64,000 bases of DNA from Sipunculus nudus (taxonomy: Eukaryota; Annelida; Sipuncula; Golfingiida; Sipunculidae): the NCBI GenBank assembly GCA_026874595.1, contig CM049310.1, positions 7,564,001-7,628,000 on the forward strand, in the 5' to 3' direction. A program made the position numbers and the translations under genes. Under the pieces are notes generated by a model. The model ran no database searches. It saw only the letters and a program-made list of their open reading frames with translations, and was not told the origin of the DNA. Shown piece by piece: positions 24,162 to 37,728 of this stretch. Numbering within the stretch: the first letter of the stretch is position 1; every line of letters begins with the position of its first letter.

Positions 24162-25549
24162 ACCCACCCTTAGGTACCCCACGGAAAAAGGTACAGTTAA
24201 TCTTTATGTTGTTCTTATTTATGCACAATTTCACGAATCGAAGCACATTTTTGTACCATTCTGAAAGCCGGCAGAAATTCACAATACTTGTCTCATCCGG
24301 CAGATTAAAAATCACCTCTAACTCTATAATTTGTCCAGAGTAAAAATTACTATTTTTGTGGACTAAAGAGATCTTCCCATAGAGCATCTTTGATTCCATA
24401 ACGCCTACATATCTTACATATAATCACACATGGTGAAGTTGTTCAGTATGTAAATACCTACACTGAAAAAGCTTCCAATTTAATTCAAGTAAAAGGCAGC
24501 GAGAAACTATTAATTTTTTTTTATCATACCAGTTGTAGTTTCTTGTGTTATTGCTGCCTATTCATTCAGCCTATATTTACCAAATGCCCATATCCAGAGT
24601 TTATTGTAGACATTTGTATCCAATTACCTGTACATAAACTTTGATTACTTCGGACCGTGTGGTCTCGCCATTTAATGGATATCTCCTACAGAGGGTCGGG
24701 CCACTTCGTGAAACATCGTTACATGTGTTCCCCCGGTGTTAATACCAGCACGAGTGCTTGCTGACTGTTTATTAGATAACTTGTGAGTGGGCATGCGCTT
24801 ATTTATTGGCGAGTTTAACCCGTGGTCCCGGTATCACGAGGTCGATCTACAAAGCTTTTCTCCTCTTGAAGATTGCGCCCGTCTTGTCTCCGCAGGTTGA
24901 GCTGTTCTCAAGAACTTGATGGACCAGGAAATACAGCCCTGGAGTCCACGCCGACATCAAAGGCTTCCACATCCCTCCATATTATGTCACAGACTAGTTT
25001 TTTGTTCAATATCCCGGTTAGTTTCAAATGCAATATAGTAACACCTTTGCCAATCCTTTCCATTATCTCTTTGCTTCGTAACTTACTTAGGACGGATACC
25101 TAAAATCTTTAAGGGAACGTATGGGTTAGAAAAGAATTTTCCAAATGGAAAGAAGCAATGGCGGATAAACTTACGTCGCTGGATCAAAAGATACTGTCGT
25201 CTGTTCATGCAGGTCTCAGGCGTACACGTGGAAGATCGTGAGTTAGAATTTTAGCCGAGGAGCGTTGAGATTTTTCAAGTTTAATGGGAAGACTGTGGCC
25301 CACAGTTGTGTTTTCTGACAAACGAGTGCCCCTTTCAGAGGCTCCTCGGTATATTGACCGAGCAATGGGGATTGATTACACACAGGAACATGCACTGAGT
25401 CTTGTTATCACCAGAATAATCACTGCCTTGTCACGTACTCCGAAACAAAGCTGTAATTATGCGGATACTAAATTAAGCTTGCATTAAAAGTTTTCTCTAC
25501 CTCCCCCCCCCCCATCCCTTCATTTTAATTTTAATTTAATATATACAAA

Positions 25550-25574
25550 TATATATATATATATATATATATAT
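25550..25574. repeat. (TA)n microsatellite
   Basis: A short pure TA run. Confidence 0.9.
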
Positions 25575-28139
25575 GAATTCTACATATACTTATGAATACT
25601 AATATATACTTATATATACTTATAACCATAGGAACTTTTTTATTTTGTTATTTTCAAGGCTTCTCATTTGTGTTTATGGTAAACCATTCGTGAAATGATA
25701 ACAGTTGACTGCTATTAATTGTTGTTTGTGCCCATAAGACGAAACTAAACTGCACTAGAACGTTAATGTTTATGTTCGTCATCATAATTATACACATTAG
25801 ATGTGACTGTGTGTAATTAAGTAGAATTGTCAAGTAAAGAAAGGTAAAAAGGGGTTTTCTATGTTTTTTTTTATTGGCCATTATGTTTATCTCGTTTCTA
25901 CGAAAATGCCCAAGGTTTATCATCTGGCACCCATCGGATGAGGAATCAGGTGACACGTAAAAATGAACAGGAAGAAGAAACATTATATAGTTAAAAGATT
26001 AATCTCGACATATAGCAAGAATTACACACTGGGGTCGTAGAGTGCACCTTACTGAGCCCCAGGCCGGTAATGCCGGATTACGTGTGCGCTGACCACAGTC
26101 GTTGAGACAAATATCCACCAGACGACCTCATCTTAGACTAATGCAGCTGAACCCTCATGTGGCCTCGGTCGCGTGCCCAGGGGTTTGTTTGTCTTATGGC
26201 CCCTTCAGTTTTATCGTCTGTAAACATAAAATCCCTCACGTCACATTTTCTTTAAGTGTTTTCCTTTCAATTACTTATATTTACTCCCTTTTACATCTCA
26301 GGTGTAATAAGTGTCATATTACGTTTCATTTCTGTTCATATTTAGAATATATCTATGGTTCATATACATGAACATATTTTCTTTGGAACATCCTGATACA
26401 CTCTTTATACATGAGCGTTTCCTTTCAAATTGGTTTCCCATATGTAACTTGAATTACATGACATATCTGAACTTTGCCAAAATGGCCAAAGTTTTCTTTG
26501 GCTACGCAGGATTTCCCAGCAAATTTATTACCGATAATTATCTTATCTTTTAACGGTGATTGGCTTAACAATAGCACACATTTTCCAAAGAAAGAAAATA
26601 CCTGATCTTGTTTTACCTATATAAGTTATACACAGACCAGACGGACAGATGGCGTTCGCCGCTTACAGGATCATATCACGTGAGGGTAGTACGATCTGCA
26701 CTGTTTCGAGTTCCTTGGATGGTAATTTCAATCATTGTCAGTGATCCACTGCATGAAGGCGTGCTCAGCCATACCTAACCCAGTCAGCCTTGCTATTGAA
26801 AAATTGCTTTTGGTCATTGTGGCACTGCTTAAAAGCACACGTTCACGGTGACACAATTTTGACAGATTCTCTATGAATACATGGAGATTAATGCGATGTC
26901 TGTAGAACTGCGTGCCTATGTTACCTGATAATCTATGCAACGCACTTCACTATGAATAACAAGAAAAAATGATAGAGATTTATACTCCTATTGACAAAAA
27001 TGTTCTATTTACTTTGTGACAGTCAGTGCCACGCATTTTCTTTACATCTGAGGACTTCAGTTCTGTGTGAAATTAACAGGTATTAGACTTAGTCCAGCCT
27101 TCTTTCAAATCAGAGTTATAGCCTATACCGGGAGTTTGGTTCCGGTGATTTGCCCTCTACCTAGTGCTCTCCGTCTCTTTCGTCGAATCGATAGATCATG
27201 AAAAGATAATAATTTAAAAAAATACGAATTTACATAAATTACATATCTGCGAAAAAAAATGATATAGAGATGGACATATAATTAATAACTGAAGAGATAA
27301 TATAAAATGAAGAAATATCAGAAGACAAATAAATTTCTGCCTAAACTGAGACGCTGGATGTCTTAAAATGTACGATTATTTTTCTCGTAATAATTTACGT
27401 CTCATGAAACATGATTCACGGTAATTTTATTAATAATCTGAAGGGTCCTGCATGGGAGTCATGACACAAATCATGAATGAACAGTCGTTCCAATCAAATA
27501 TCGGATCATGCAAAATATTAGCTCTGTGGTAGTATTGCAAATTATAAAATATTAAAACGTCGTGTTTTACTTGGGCTATGATTAAATATATACTTATATA
27601 TACTGAGTCTGATGGTGCCAAATGCTTAATTATTCTCTCTTGCGCGGCACCAGATTTCTCGATCGTTAGTGTCAACCGCCGCCATGACGGTATCCGAAAC
27701 TAGTCCCAACGGGGACGCTTCGTGTTTTTTTGTTAAATACGTTTCTCTGACTAATGTAATGGAAAGAGACGGTAGATTACGATGGAATGCTTGTAATTAG
27801 AAGGAACACTAGATTTAGAAGAACTTGCTCGGTTAACAAAAAATTGTTTTAACGGAAAGGAACGCTGTGTTCCGAATATGAAGATATGTGCTTTTATGCA
27901 AAGGAATGGTAATAATGAGAACAACAGACTGTCATGGTATGACTGTTACTGAAGAAATGCAGGGTAGCAATATAACGGTTGCGATGGGAATTTTTTAATG
28001 CATTGCAATAGGATAGCCGTTAGAAGAGCGAGGGGTCTGCGATCAACGATTTTAGGTCTAATATGGCTAAACCCTGGATTGTGATGGAATGGTTGTAATG
28101 GGGTAGAACGCTGGATAGTACACGAATGGTTACAATGGG

Positions 28140-28825
28140 AATATACGGTGGTATATGTGATGGAATCGACAAAATGTCATGCAAGGTACTCTTGTATATG
28201 TGATGGAATTGATCTTATGGGAAGGTACGCTGGTATAAGTGATGGGATTGATCTAATGGCAAGGTACGCTGGTATATGTGATGGAATTGATCTAACTGGA
28301 AGGTACGCTGGTACATGTGATGGAACTGATCTTAAGGGAAGGTACGATGGTATATGTGATGGAATTGACCCAATGGAAAGATACACTGGTATATGTGATT
28401 GAACTAAGCTAACGGGAATGTACGTTGTTATATGTGATGGAATTGATCTTAGGGGTAGGTAAGGTGGTGTATGTGATGGAATTTATCTAACTGGAAGGTA
28501 CGCTGGTACATGTGATGGAATTCATCTTATGGCAAGGTAGGCTGGTAAATGTAATGGAACTAGTCTAACGGGAATGTACGCTGGTATATGTGATGGGATT
28601 GATCTTATTGGAAGGTACGCTGGTATATGTGATGGAATTGATTTTAAGGGAAGGTACGCTGGTATATGTGATGGAATTGATTTTAAGGGAAGGTACGATG
28701 GTAAATGTGATTGGATTGACCTTTTAGGAAGGTACGCTGGTATATGTGGATTTAATTGCAAGGTACAATGGTACACATGGAATTGATCTCATGGGAAGGT
28801 ACGCTGGTACGTATATGTGATGCGG
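28140..28825. repeat. 39-bp minisatellite, about 17 units
   Basis: The consensus unit is GGAAGGTACGCTGGTATATG followed by TGATGGAATTGATCTWATG. Because 39 is divisible by three, frames stay open on both strands, reading GRYAGICDGIDLM on + and RSIPSHIPAYLP on -. Some units carry stop codons or indels (for example near 28400), and no start context or splice site is evident. It is better read as a satellite than as a gene. Confidence 0.9.
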
Positions 28826-31800
28826 GCCCACTGCTGCCGCCTTCCTGGTTCAATGATATTTTTTTTCATTGCATTCACTTACGATCGTTTTTCTTGTTAA
28901 CGCCCAGTCAGTCTGTTTTATGTCTTTGTCGTAAGGTTAAGAGTGAATACTTTTATTTATAAAGGACCCTCCAACCACATACTTACATCACAAACACTGA
29001 CGGTACAAATGTGATTTTCTTTTGATGACGGGCAGAAATTGTGCCAATTTATCACATCTGCAAACAAAACGTCTGTTTACTGCTGTTCATACGTTTATTG
29101 AAAGTCTCTGTAACGAGGTGTGATCAGCAAGGAACTGAAAGAACTGTGTGGAAATGAAAGGGGTTAACAGATTGGACCACGTTGAGTGTTTTGTTTGTGG
29201 GGGATTCATGCTGGCTCTGTAGTGGCTGCTTTCTTTTCATCTCTCCATTTACCGATGGGCTGCGATCTGTCGCATACGGCTGAAATCCGCGGGAGACGGC
29301 CGATCAACGGGCATTGACGTCACAGATCTATTTTTAGCCGGGGCGGCATATACGCCAATTTCACAGTCATATCACTGGAAACCTTGCATCGATCTTGCTT
29401 CTTGTGACCAGAACATTAAAAGAGATCCCGTAATCTAGTATCGGATGAGGCACACAGGCCCCACGGTTAGCTAACTTAGCTTGGTTTAGTAAGTAAAACA
29501 AACATTAACACATGCTCGCGCTCTGCAGGACTAACCCACTAGCGAACAGCTAGCATCTCTCTGTATCTGCAAATCCACGAATACTATTGAATGACGATTG
29601 CCCAAGGCTTGGCCAGAGGCGGTACGGTGCAACATGTAAGCGGCTAACAATTGCATATAGGGGGCCTTGCAATCCCACAAGCTGTAGAAACGGTGACCCT
29701 GAACCACAGCGCAATTCTGGAGCGCCTGGCAGGATTTATTTGGAGCTGACAGGAGTACGGGACCTGTTTGTGTTGAGACCCGGCTGGACGGGAGTTGTTA
29801 ACATGACCACGGCAGTCAGTGTGGTGAGTAGTTAACATTTATATGACAGATATACCATTGTCAGGCTAACACATCACTGGTCTAGCTTACCCTGCTCGTA
29901 CACAGCTTGGAATGTTTACACTCTAAATTAACGTGCCTGGAAGGGTCGTGTTATATCATGTGGGTTCGTATGCCAGGTCATGTGACCAACACCGCTATAC
30001 TACATACGCTGTTTGACTTCTGTACCATTAATTTGCCCTTCCGATTATATTTTGATATCCACTCACGACATGATCAATGTGGACCTCCCACGCGCTCCTC
30101 CGCCCACCTAGCTCTCAAGACATGATCACATTATCGGCCAATCAATGCCGAGATCTCTTTTTCTGCGGGATGTAGACTCCACTCAACTCCTCTATGAATT
30201 ATTGGTCAATCCCTCCTCGTTTACTGGAGCAGCTGCGGTGTCGGTGACCATGGGAACGAGAAGGGTGATGCCTTGTATTGGCTCTCTTTGACCTGGGTAG
30301 TTTGTATAGAGCGCCCCCTCCCCCTCTAGTCTCTTCTGGCTTACCCTGTTCCGCAGGGTCAGTCGAGGCCAATGAGGATGTTTTAATAGATGTTCAGACA
30401 TGTTTTACAGCAGAGCTGACGTTTCTAATAGGATGGCCATTCTCCAGCCAAAATCAGATGTCTTTATATTTCTGGCTTAAATTATAATTGTATTTCCAGA
30501 GATGTGACCTGTATTTATACTTTCTGAACAATTGAACAGTTTAGTTTTGTAGGCCTACCTACTTATCTGTGGTAACAGGACAGGCCCCCACATTTAAATT
30601 TATACTTGAAACTTTTAGGTTTTTTTTAGATTTTTTTCAGTAACAATAATGGTCTCTTATTTTGTTTTAACAATTCTAAAGGAGGCTTTCAAATAATACA
30701 GGTCGCACCAAATATATATATATACAATCATTCGTGTTTGTTAAATTCAAATTTGCGAGAGTAGCAGGGGGCGTGACTGCTGGTAACCACTTTAGGCCTA
30801 ATGGTTAACTTGGTTAACTAGTGTATAACCGGCCGGGGAGGGGGGGGGGGATTACCGAACGGTTGTGTGGAAGGTAACAATCCTCTCTTTACTCAAATTA
30901 ATGGTTATTTACTCACATTAATTATTGGATTTCTGTTCCAACGAGAATCTCAGTAGAGCTCACCCCTACCATCGCAAACCGTTCACTGTACATACCATGT
31001 GACTCCTCCGGGATATTGGCTACAATACAGAATTCTTTTAAAATCAATTAGGGCCTAATGGTTACATGGCAGTTTTCGACAGAATTAGGTTTATATCGAT
31101 TATTGATCAAAGAGTGTCTGTAAAGTTCAATCCATTAATTAAACTTTTAATACACATAGGCCTGGAAATGTTTCATTGCCATGCTGAAACCGATAATTAA
31201 AAAAAAGATCAGCTGTTTTAATTTGCTTGACACACCCTGTTAGGTCTCGCGAACTTTCTTAAACGATTTCCCTGCAGTGTAGATATGGCTAAGTATGAAA
31301 ACTTAGCCGCCAGTCGTGTCTCATTTACACTGTAGAAACATTTACTTCGTCATTTGCATACAAACAGGGTTTTGCATGTTTAAATCAAACGTTCTTTAGT
31401 ATTAAGATAAAATACCATCATGTGTACGCAGGCCACAAGCTTTTCATGTAAGGTTTCATTTTGAGGTCAACGTTACATAATTGGCAGGGGGGCGGTACTT
31501 CCACACTTTCGAGCCATGTTTCAGGTCATATGTCAAAACCCGGACATATGACTGCCAAAATGCAAAGGTCTCACACGTGACTCCATCTATCATGGTTGTT
31601 GTGTAAGCCGTTTATAACCGGAGGCTTTAACCCGACAATGAAGCGTATATGGATCGAGGGATCCCTCCTCATTAAGAGCACACAGAAATATATATATACA
31701 TATGTTCTCGTAAAGTCTCGGCTTATCAAACCACGCCGTTAGCTTCATTCTAACCACATTCACCTGATGATCGGGTCGCACCCCGTGAAACAGACTGTTG

Positions 31801-32789
31801 TGAATTAAGTGTTGTTTTTCTCCAGAGTTATATATATATATATATATCTCTTAGCCAGACTCACAGACCTTTTGCCCACGATTACCGACTCAAGAATATG
31901 CACTAGTTAAAAGATAAAATAAAGAAAGCAATCTTCAAAACTACATTGGCCCATGATCTTGATTGTGAACGCAACCGCCATACTGTTTGGAGTAAATGCG
32001 GTCGTTACTTTTATATGCCAAATTGATTAATTACATATTAAACGTTAGAGTGCTGTTTACGATTACAGGCATATTTCATGATATCAGTTTTATAAATCAG
32101 TTCTATAAATAGAAAACAGTGTACGTGCTTTTAAAAGTTTTATATCAGTTCACAAGTGTTAAAATAGCATAATTGGCAAGGCTGAGCATATCTGGGTCGA
32201 GGCGATGTAAATGTGTTATTGATTAAAAGCTCAACTTGTCCAAGAAGTGGATTCCGTAAGTATTCAAGTTACTTTCCATGTCAATACTAGCCTGCATAGT
32301 TCCACCAGGAGCTTGGATCAGCTTGCATGGACCTGCTGAAACAAATACACGGTTTGTCCGTCCGTATGTATGTGTATCTATGTAGATTTTAATATATAGC
32401 ACCTCGATATACTTCGTGACATTTCCTCGTTTTCTCGATAAAATCCTATACAATGATTACAATTGTATGTACGATTATGATGATAAAAGTAATAATAAGA
32501 AATATATATTTATACTAATATTTGGAGAGCTTTATAGTGAAAGCCTAAACTGAGAAAAACTATATATATATATATATTTCAAATTTTAGCGAATGCATTG
32601 GTCATATAACGTAATTTTAACCATTATTGCGACTTTTTTAAGATGAAAGTCAGTGGTCTGCTGCGGGACCTGAATAGATGTCATACCCTTTTTAATCACA
32701 CTGATCGAGATGGGGGCGCCTTTACCTGGTTCAGTACTGGTTAGGTGTTTGATGCTTGCCGGTAATCTTCGATTTCGGGAAGTAATCTG
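28826..32789. other. Intergenic DNA, no gene established
   Basis: GC content rises around 29200-29840 and 30000-30500 without a recognisable product. Small TA runs occur at 30713, 31831 and 32560, and a poly-G tract at 30838-30850. An open frame at 29587-29835 ends at a possible donor (TGGTGAGTA) but matches nothing I know. Confidence 0.4.
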
Positions 32790-33665
32790 GTCAGTTCCGG
32801 ATGTCTGTTTGTCACCATGTACGTCTGTCTGTCTGCGCTCTACAAGCCACAATTTTACAGCAATCACTTTGATTGAGAACCAGAAGTCATCGAAGCCTTT
32901 TGTTTTTTTTTTTGTCAAAATCAGTCAAAAGTGATCAAAGGTCATCAAAAAGCTTCAAATTTCCCCCCACAAAACTTGGTCTAAAATGTTCGTAACAACA
33001 TCAACTTAGCTCATTTTATTTGTATTTCCATTTCCCATAAAAGGCCTTGTGTCAATTTGGCAGAAAGGCTGTCTGTCCCTCTGTTGTTGGGTTATAACAA
33101 TGGCATGCGAAAATATTGAGCCATATATATGTTTGTCTGCTGCAGTTCGGACTCACTAAACCACATATTTATCAGCAGTCCTAATGAGTCTTAAAAATGC
33201 GCTATATACCTATAATCTTTCAACGTTTCTTCATATTGGTCAACTAGATGAAAGGTCAAGGTCACATAATCACCTCAGATTGTGTTTTACTCATATCTTT
33301 GTAATGAATATCCTAGCCCTATTCCATTCTTCTCTGCTTCGCTATTTTGGTATGTTTGGAGCCAAATGTCATGAAGTGAGGAAAAATCGAACCTATTTGT
33401 TTGTCTGCATGTTTGTCTGCACTGTAAGAGTGATAATTTTGCAGCAATCCTCTCAACCTATAAAGAATGCGTTTTATCCCTCAGTGGCTCTTGCTTTCTT
33501 TCATAATGCCCTATATCAAGAAATCACCTCAAATCGTGTTTTTCTCGTATCTTTGCATGTCCAAGATGATCATAGCAACATTAACTCTGTCTTACTATAT
33601 ATTTGTCTCTCTTTGGTGAACATTCTGAGTAATTATTTCTCAATCTTTTTGTTTACCATAAAATA
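32790..33665 (+). repeat. Diverged tandem repeat with GTCTGTCTGC and AAGGTCAAGGTCAC motifs
   Basis: Repeated phrases include TTTGTCTGC, RCAATTTTRCAGCAATC and TCAAATCGTGTTTTTCTCGT / TCAGATTGTGTTTTACTCAT, spaced about 250-300 bp. The longest open frame of the window (33184-33666, 160 codons) lies wholly in this repeat and has no recognisable domain. It is therefore not called as a gene. Confidence 0.5.
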
Positions 33666-34804
33666 GTGCTACCAGGGGGCGGCGGTCCACCTCGAAAACT
33701 ATGTCTTTTTAACCTATCCATCTCCACGTTTCATCTTTCGGCAAGCGTTGAATCTCTTGTTTTCTAGTTTGAAAGTTTGCCGGTGAGGGACGGAGTTATA
33801 TTAACCGTATTCTTCATTGTAACCTCAGAGGCAGTTAAATGTATTATGAATAATCTAGTTATGTAAAATGACAGTTATCTATCTGAAATAAATGCCTAAA
33901 TATGTTAAATGTACTTTAGAAAAAGAAAACTTAATAGAGAGACGTTTCATGAAATAAATACAGAAACAATGCGGAAATTATTCCGGTTATAGCAACGTCT
34001 GCTTTAGTTAGTATATATATATCAAAGATGCCTTAATGGTTTGAAACATTTTGGCACCAATTAATCTCTGGTTACGGTGAAAGGACCACTCTGCGAACAC
34101 TTCCTTGAAGGACACAACATTCCATCCCGAAGTTTGCGTCCAATTCTGGTATGGGGTATCTTTCTCACCACAAAAATGGCTCAGTTTATTTTAGTCCCAG
34201 TATATAAAATATACTTTGATCTACTTAAAATTGCTCTAATCATAATTTGCTTTCAGCAGATTTACCATATTGCAGAGAGCCTGTTATAATAATAATAACC
34301 CGAGATGGTTAACAACAGGTTTCAAAGTAAACTCTGCCTCTTGTTATGATGCCGGGAAGTGTGCCAGACACAACAGCCGCCGGATTGTGAGATATATAAT
34401 AGTGACATGCACAGTAATCATAGGCAATCCTCTACTAGCACAACATACATATGTCGAGTGTTCTTACCATTGGTCTGTCTGTATACAGATGTACTCCAGT
34501 GCCGTATTACGGGCAATGTTAACGGTTGTTACTGGCTTCCAACAGTCGTTCTGACGGGGTAAATGTCAACACAAACCATGATCAACGTCCACTGTATGTA
34601 GACAAAACAATATACCATTGCATAATGTTCCTTTGATACAAAACAATACTAGTATACCATGCATTGCATAATGTTTTTTTTTATACAGATTTCCCGTATC
34701 CAGGAATCTCTCTAAATCACAAGATACGATCTTTGTCAATATTGAATCATTACATGCTATTATATGTGTAATCCGAACCGCCAGAATGATGTCCATATAT
34801 TTTT
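33666..34804. other. Intergenic DNA, nothing recognised
   Basis: No exon, RNA gene or clear repeat border was recognised. Confidence 0.45.
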
Positions 34805-35703
34805 GTATGCGCCAAAACAAAATTTTACGGATACTATTTTTTTGACCTGGTTCCGCCGCCGCCGCGTTCGTTTCCAGAGAACTACTTTGAGACTACTGGA
34901 CCGATCTTTCTGAAACTCACACCAATTATTGGGTCACATGTGAACTGGTGCCTAACCGTTTTGCGTTGACCTCTGACCTTTCCTCTCTCTAGTGCGTCAA
35001 TCTGTGCGTCTGTTTTGACACATTAACCCGCATATCTTCGGACTCGTTTGATCAATCAGGAAATTTTTTTCACACAAATGTAGCCCTTGGATAGCTTTAT
35101 TAAATACGCAAAAATGGTGGCGCCATCTGCAGCCATTTTTTAACAGCGTCTATCTGTTCGTCTGCCTGAGGTTAAAATCACTCATATCTCTGCAGTGGTT
35201 TGACTAATTCACCTGAAATCTGGCATGCTTATACATCCTGGATAGCTTTCTTGATTTTTGACAGGTGGCGCCACCTACATTCACGTTCACGCTGCAGACA
35301 TCCATGCTAATATCTCCGGACTGGTTTGACGTATCTTCCTGAAAATTTGCACGTGTTTAGATCACACATAGCTCTTTATCATACACAAACCTGGTGGCGC
35401 CACCTGCAACCATTTTCGCACAGCGTCCATCAGTTTGTCGGCTGTGGGATAAAATCACTCATATCTCGGCAGTGGTTTGACTTTTCCACCTGAGATTTTG
35501 CATGTGTATATATCTTGCATAGTTTCTCGTTCAAATAACAGGTGGCGCCAACTACAATCATGTTTACATGGCAAAACATCCATGCTTATATGTAACACAT
35601 CTAACTCTATTTCCCACTGCCACTCAATCCGTGCCTCACCTCGCCCGTCCTACTCTGATTTTGGCGGATACACGTAGTCGCTTGTCGACTACTCGTATTC
35701 TAG
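34805..35703 (+). mobile_element. Helentron-like non-autonomous element, copy A (899 bp)
   Basis: The 5' end GTATGCGCCAAAACAAAATT leads into TTACGGATAC as a hairpin, followed by a (CCG)n run. Near the 3' end, GGCGGATAC at 35663-35671 is the inverse of the family 5' start GTATCCGCC. Next come the hairpin GTAGTCG-CTTGT-CGACTAC (35674-35692) and the tail TCGTATTCTAG, followed by host TT. These are the features of Helentron/Helitron2 elements. The interior repeats GGTGGCGCCACCT and CACAGCGTC phrases. No protein is encoded. Confidence 0.82.
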
Positions 35704-36339
35704 TTAATATATAATTTTTAAAGGGTAAGTGATATTATATTATTATTGTTTTTAATGTATGGACTACTCCGGTAAATATTTTTTTAAATCAACCTCATTC
35801 CTTTCATACTTGTTTTTTTTTCTTAAATATAGGAAAAACTGTTTTCCCCCAGTCGTGTTAATCTTTAGGGAGAGTCCAGGAAAAAGGCTAAATGTAAACT
35901 ATGCTGATATGGTGATACTGAAAAAAAAAAAGAAGAAAAAAACTGAATGAGGTCGTTTGGTTCCATCACTTTGGTACTAAACTGTCAAAACCTACATTAA
36001 AAGTAGACCATTATTTGAGCCTGATATGTCTTGATTACTTATATTGTTGTTTCATCGCACATATATTATTGGACAGGAACTTCACCTATTAGCATCAGTA
36101 GGTGGAACGGGCTGTAAAACACATACAGCTTCAGGTGTTCAAAAAAGTGTAGATTCACACCTGTTGTGCTACATGGGGTACAGCTGTGGTGCAGGTAGGA
36201 GAAAAGTATAAATAATTACTCATACGACCTGACCACTTTTATGTCAGGTATTCTTCACAACAAATAATAAATCCGTCTACGTATATATTGTAATTTTTTT
36301 ACCTACCCATATATATTTATACACACACACACACACCCT

Positions 36340-36390
<51 letters not shown>

Positions 36391-37728
36391 ATATTTTTAT
36401 AGGAATTTCCCGTTAATATTCGGCAAAGTACCGAAAAAGTACCGTAAAAGAATCTCAATTATGATGAAAAAACACTTAATTCTCTTAATATTGATTTAGG
36501 TCAAATGTGAATCACTGATTGAACGCAAGGGTCAATATTGCCCACTCTAACAGATAATAAATGTCTATTACTGTCAGTTTCATGTTTGAAACTATCAATA
36601 TCACCAATGTGCTGAAGGGCTGTCAGTAATCCTCGCCTCATGTGACACGTAAAGTGCTTGAAATGCTCAAAGGGGTTGCAGTTATGGTACCAAGATCGCC
36701 ATTTTGAAGTTGACCTTTGCTTGACATTGACAAGTCTGTTTGGGAGGCCGGTCCCAGACTCATTAATGGCTTCAGTGCCGCGAGCAACAACAGTCCAGGC
36801 AGATGGCCTTGCTATTATTTTAGTGCTATATGTAATACTTGCGCGTTCCGGCTGCCCGGCCATGTATTGTTCTTAGGCCAGAACACATAAGTGGCTTGAC
36901 CTTTTCACCAAAGCACCACGGAAGCCGAGGATTACTACAGACGGCCGGCCGCTGGGCATTTATTCATAACAAACAGGAGATCGGGATGCCCTAGAGCTAA
37001 CCAGAGAAGTGTAAAAAGAAAAAGTGGTTCCTTCACTAATGCAGATTAATATCCTGACTCCCAAAGTCATCGTTCACGGGGAGAAAAAGGCATTGACCTC
37101 ACTTGTCTTCCATGGGTTTTATTAGTAAAAACACGTCGCCAACATGGAATTTTTAGTTGATGTGGTATTTAATGGATTTCTGTGTAGTGTATCACGGAGC
37201 TTTGAGAACATTAATAAAACAACTAAAGAACTGTGCGGGAAGTCTGATTATATTCGATGTGACAATGAATTCAGTGGTTGATGTACAGGGGAAATACGTG
37301 TTCAAGAACATACGACAGGGCCATAAATTGTCAAAATTTTATTTCGGAAAATGGGGTCCGGAAAGACAAAGAAATGGATCTACTGGACCTCGCATTAAAA
37401 CAAAGCCACCTTTTTAGTATTAAATTTGAAATTGGTAATGAATTACACGGGCTTGTACACATTTTGTAATGTTTTAATTCACGAAGCGTCGCTCAAATGG
37501 GGATTAAGTTTATATGACGCGATCATTATTTTATTGCACCGCAAACAAAATATGTGTTATTTCCGGGAAAACGCGATCTGGATCAAAATCACTTGCCAAT
37601 CGGAGCCTGCGGTAAAAATATTTACTGGACTTGAACTACCGGCAACATCCGATGGTCCCGTACTCCATTCTTGGTCATGATGAGCCTGTAAGATGGCCGG
37701 CCCAAACACTGCACTGAAAGGGTTGATT
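35704..37728. other. Intergenic DNA between two Helentron-like elements
   Basis: It holds the microsatellite at 36320-36386. A minus-strand open frame of 120 codons (36501-36863) and a plus-strand frame at 37157-37417 have no recognisable motif and no clear splice signals, so neither is called. Confidence 0.4.
36320..36386. repeat. (CA)n-(TA)n microsatellite
   Basis: A CA run with one CCCT interruption switches to a pure TA run near 36350. Confidence 0.95.

Larger units (their letters stand above)
22691..28139. other. Intergenic DNA downstream of KYNU, no gene recognised
   Basis: I saw no convincing exon. Notable points are a poly-C tract at 24135-24161, a TA run at 25550-25574 and degenerate GATGGAATG-type sequence from about 27780 that leads into the minisatellite. 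Open frames here lack known motifs. Confidence 0.5.

Noticed and set aside
24076-24399. Proline-rich and glycine-rich open frames on both strands
   Set aside because: Produced by a 27-bp poly-C tract.
27684-27801. ATG in a strong start context (CCGCCGCCATGACGG) with a short frame
   Set aside because: Only about 38 codons follow, with no known motif and no convincing donor site.
28148-28786. Repeat proteins GRYAGICDGIDLM (+) and RSIPSHIPAYLP (-)
   Set aside because: They are translations of a 39-bp minisatellite; stops and indels break both frames.
28140-28825. CRISPR-like regular spacing
   Set aside because: Units are contiguous with no unique spacers, and the genome is eukaryotic.
29587-29835. 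82-codon frame ending at a possible donor GGTGAGTA
   Set aside because: No recognisable homology; could be a chance frame in GC-balanced DNA, so left as a note only.
33184-33666. Longest open frame in the window (160 codons, +)
   Set aside because: It lies in a diverged tandem repeat (GTCTGTCTGC, AAGGTCAAGGTCAC), shows no domain and no splice or promoter context.
36501-36863. 120-codon minus-strand open frame
   Set aside because: No known motif and no clear exon borders; kept only as part of a GC-balanced block worth conservation testing.
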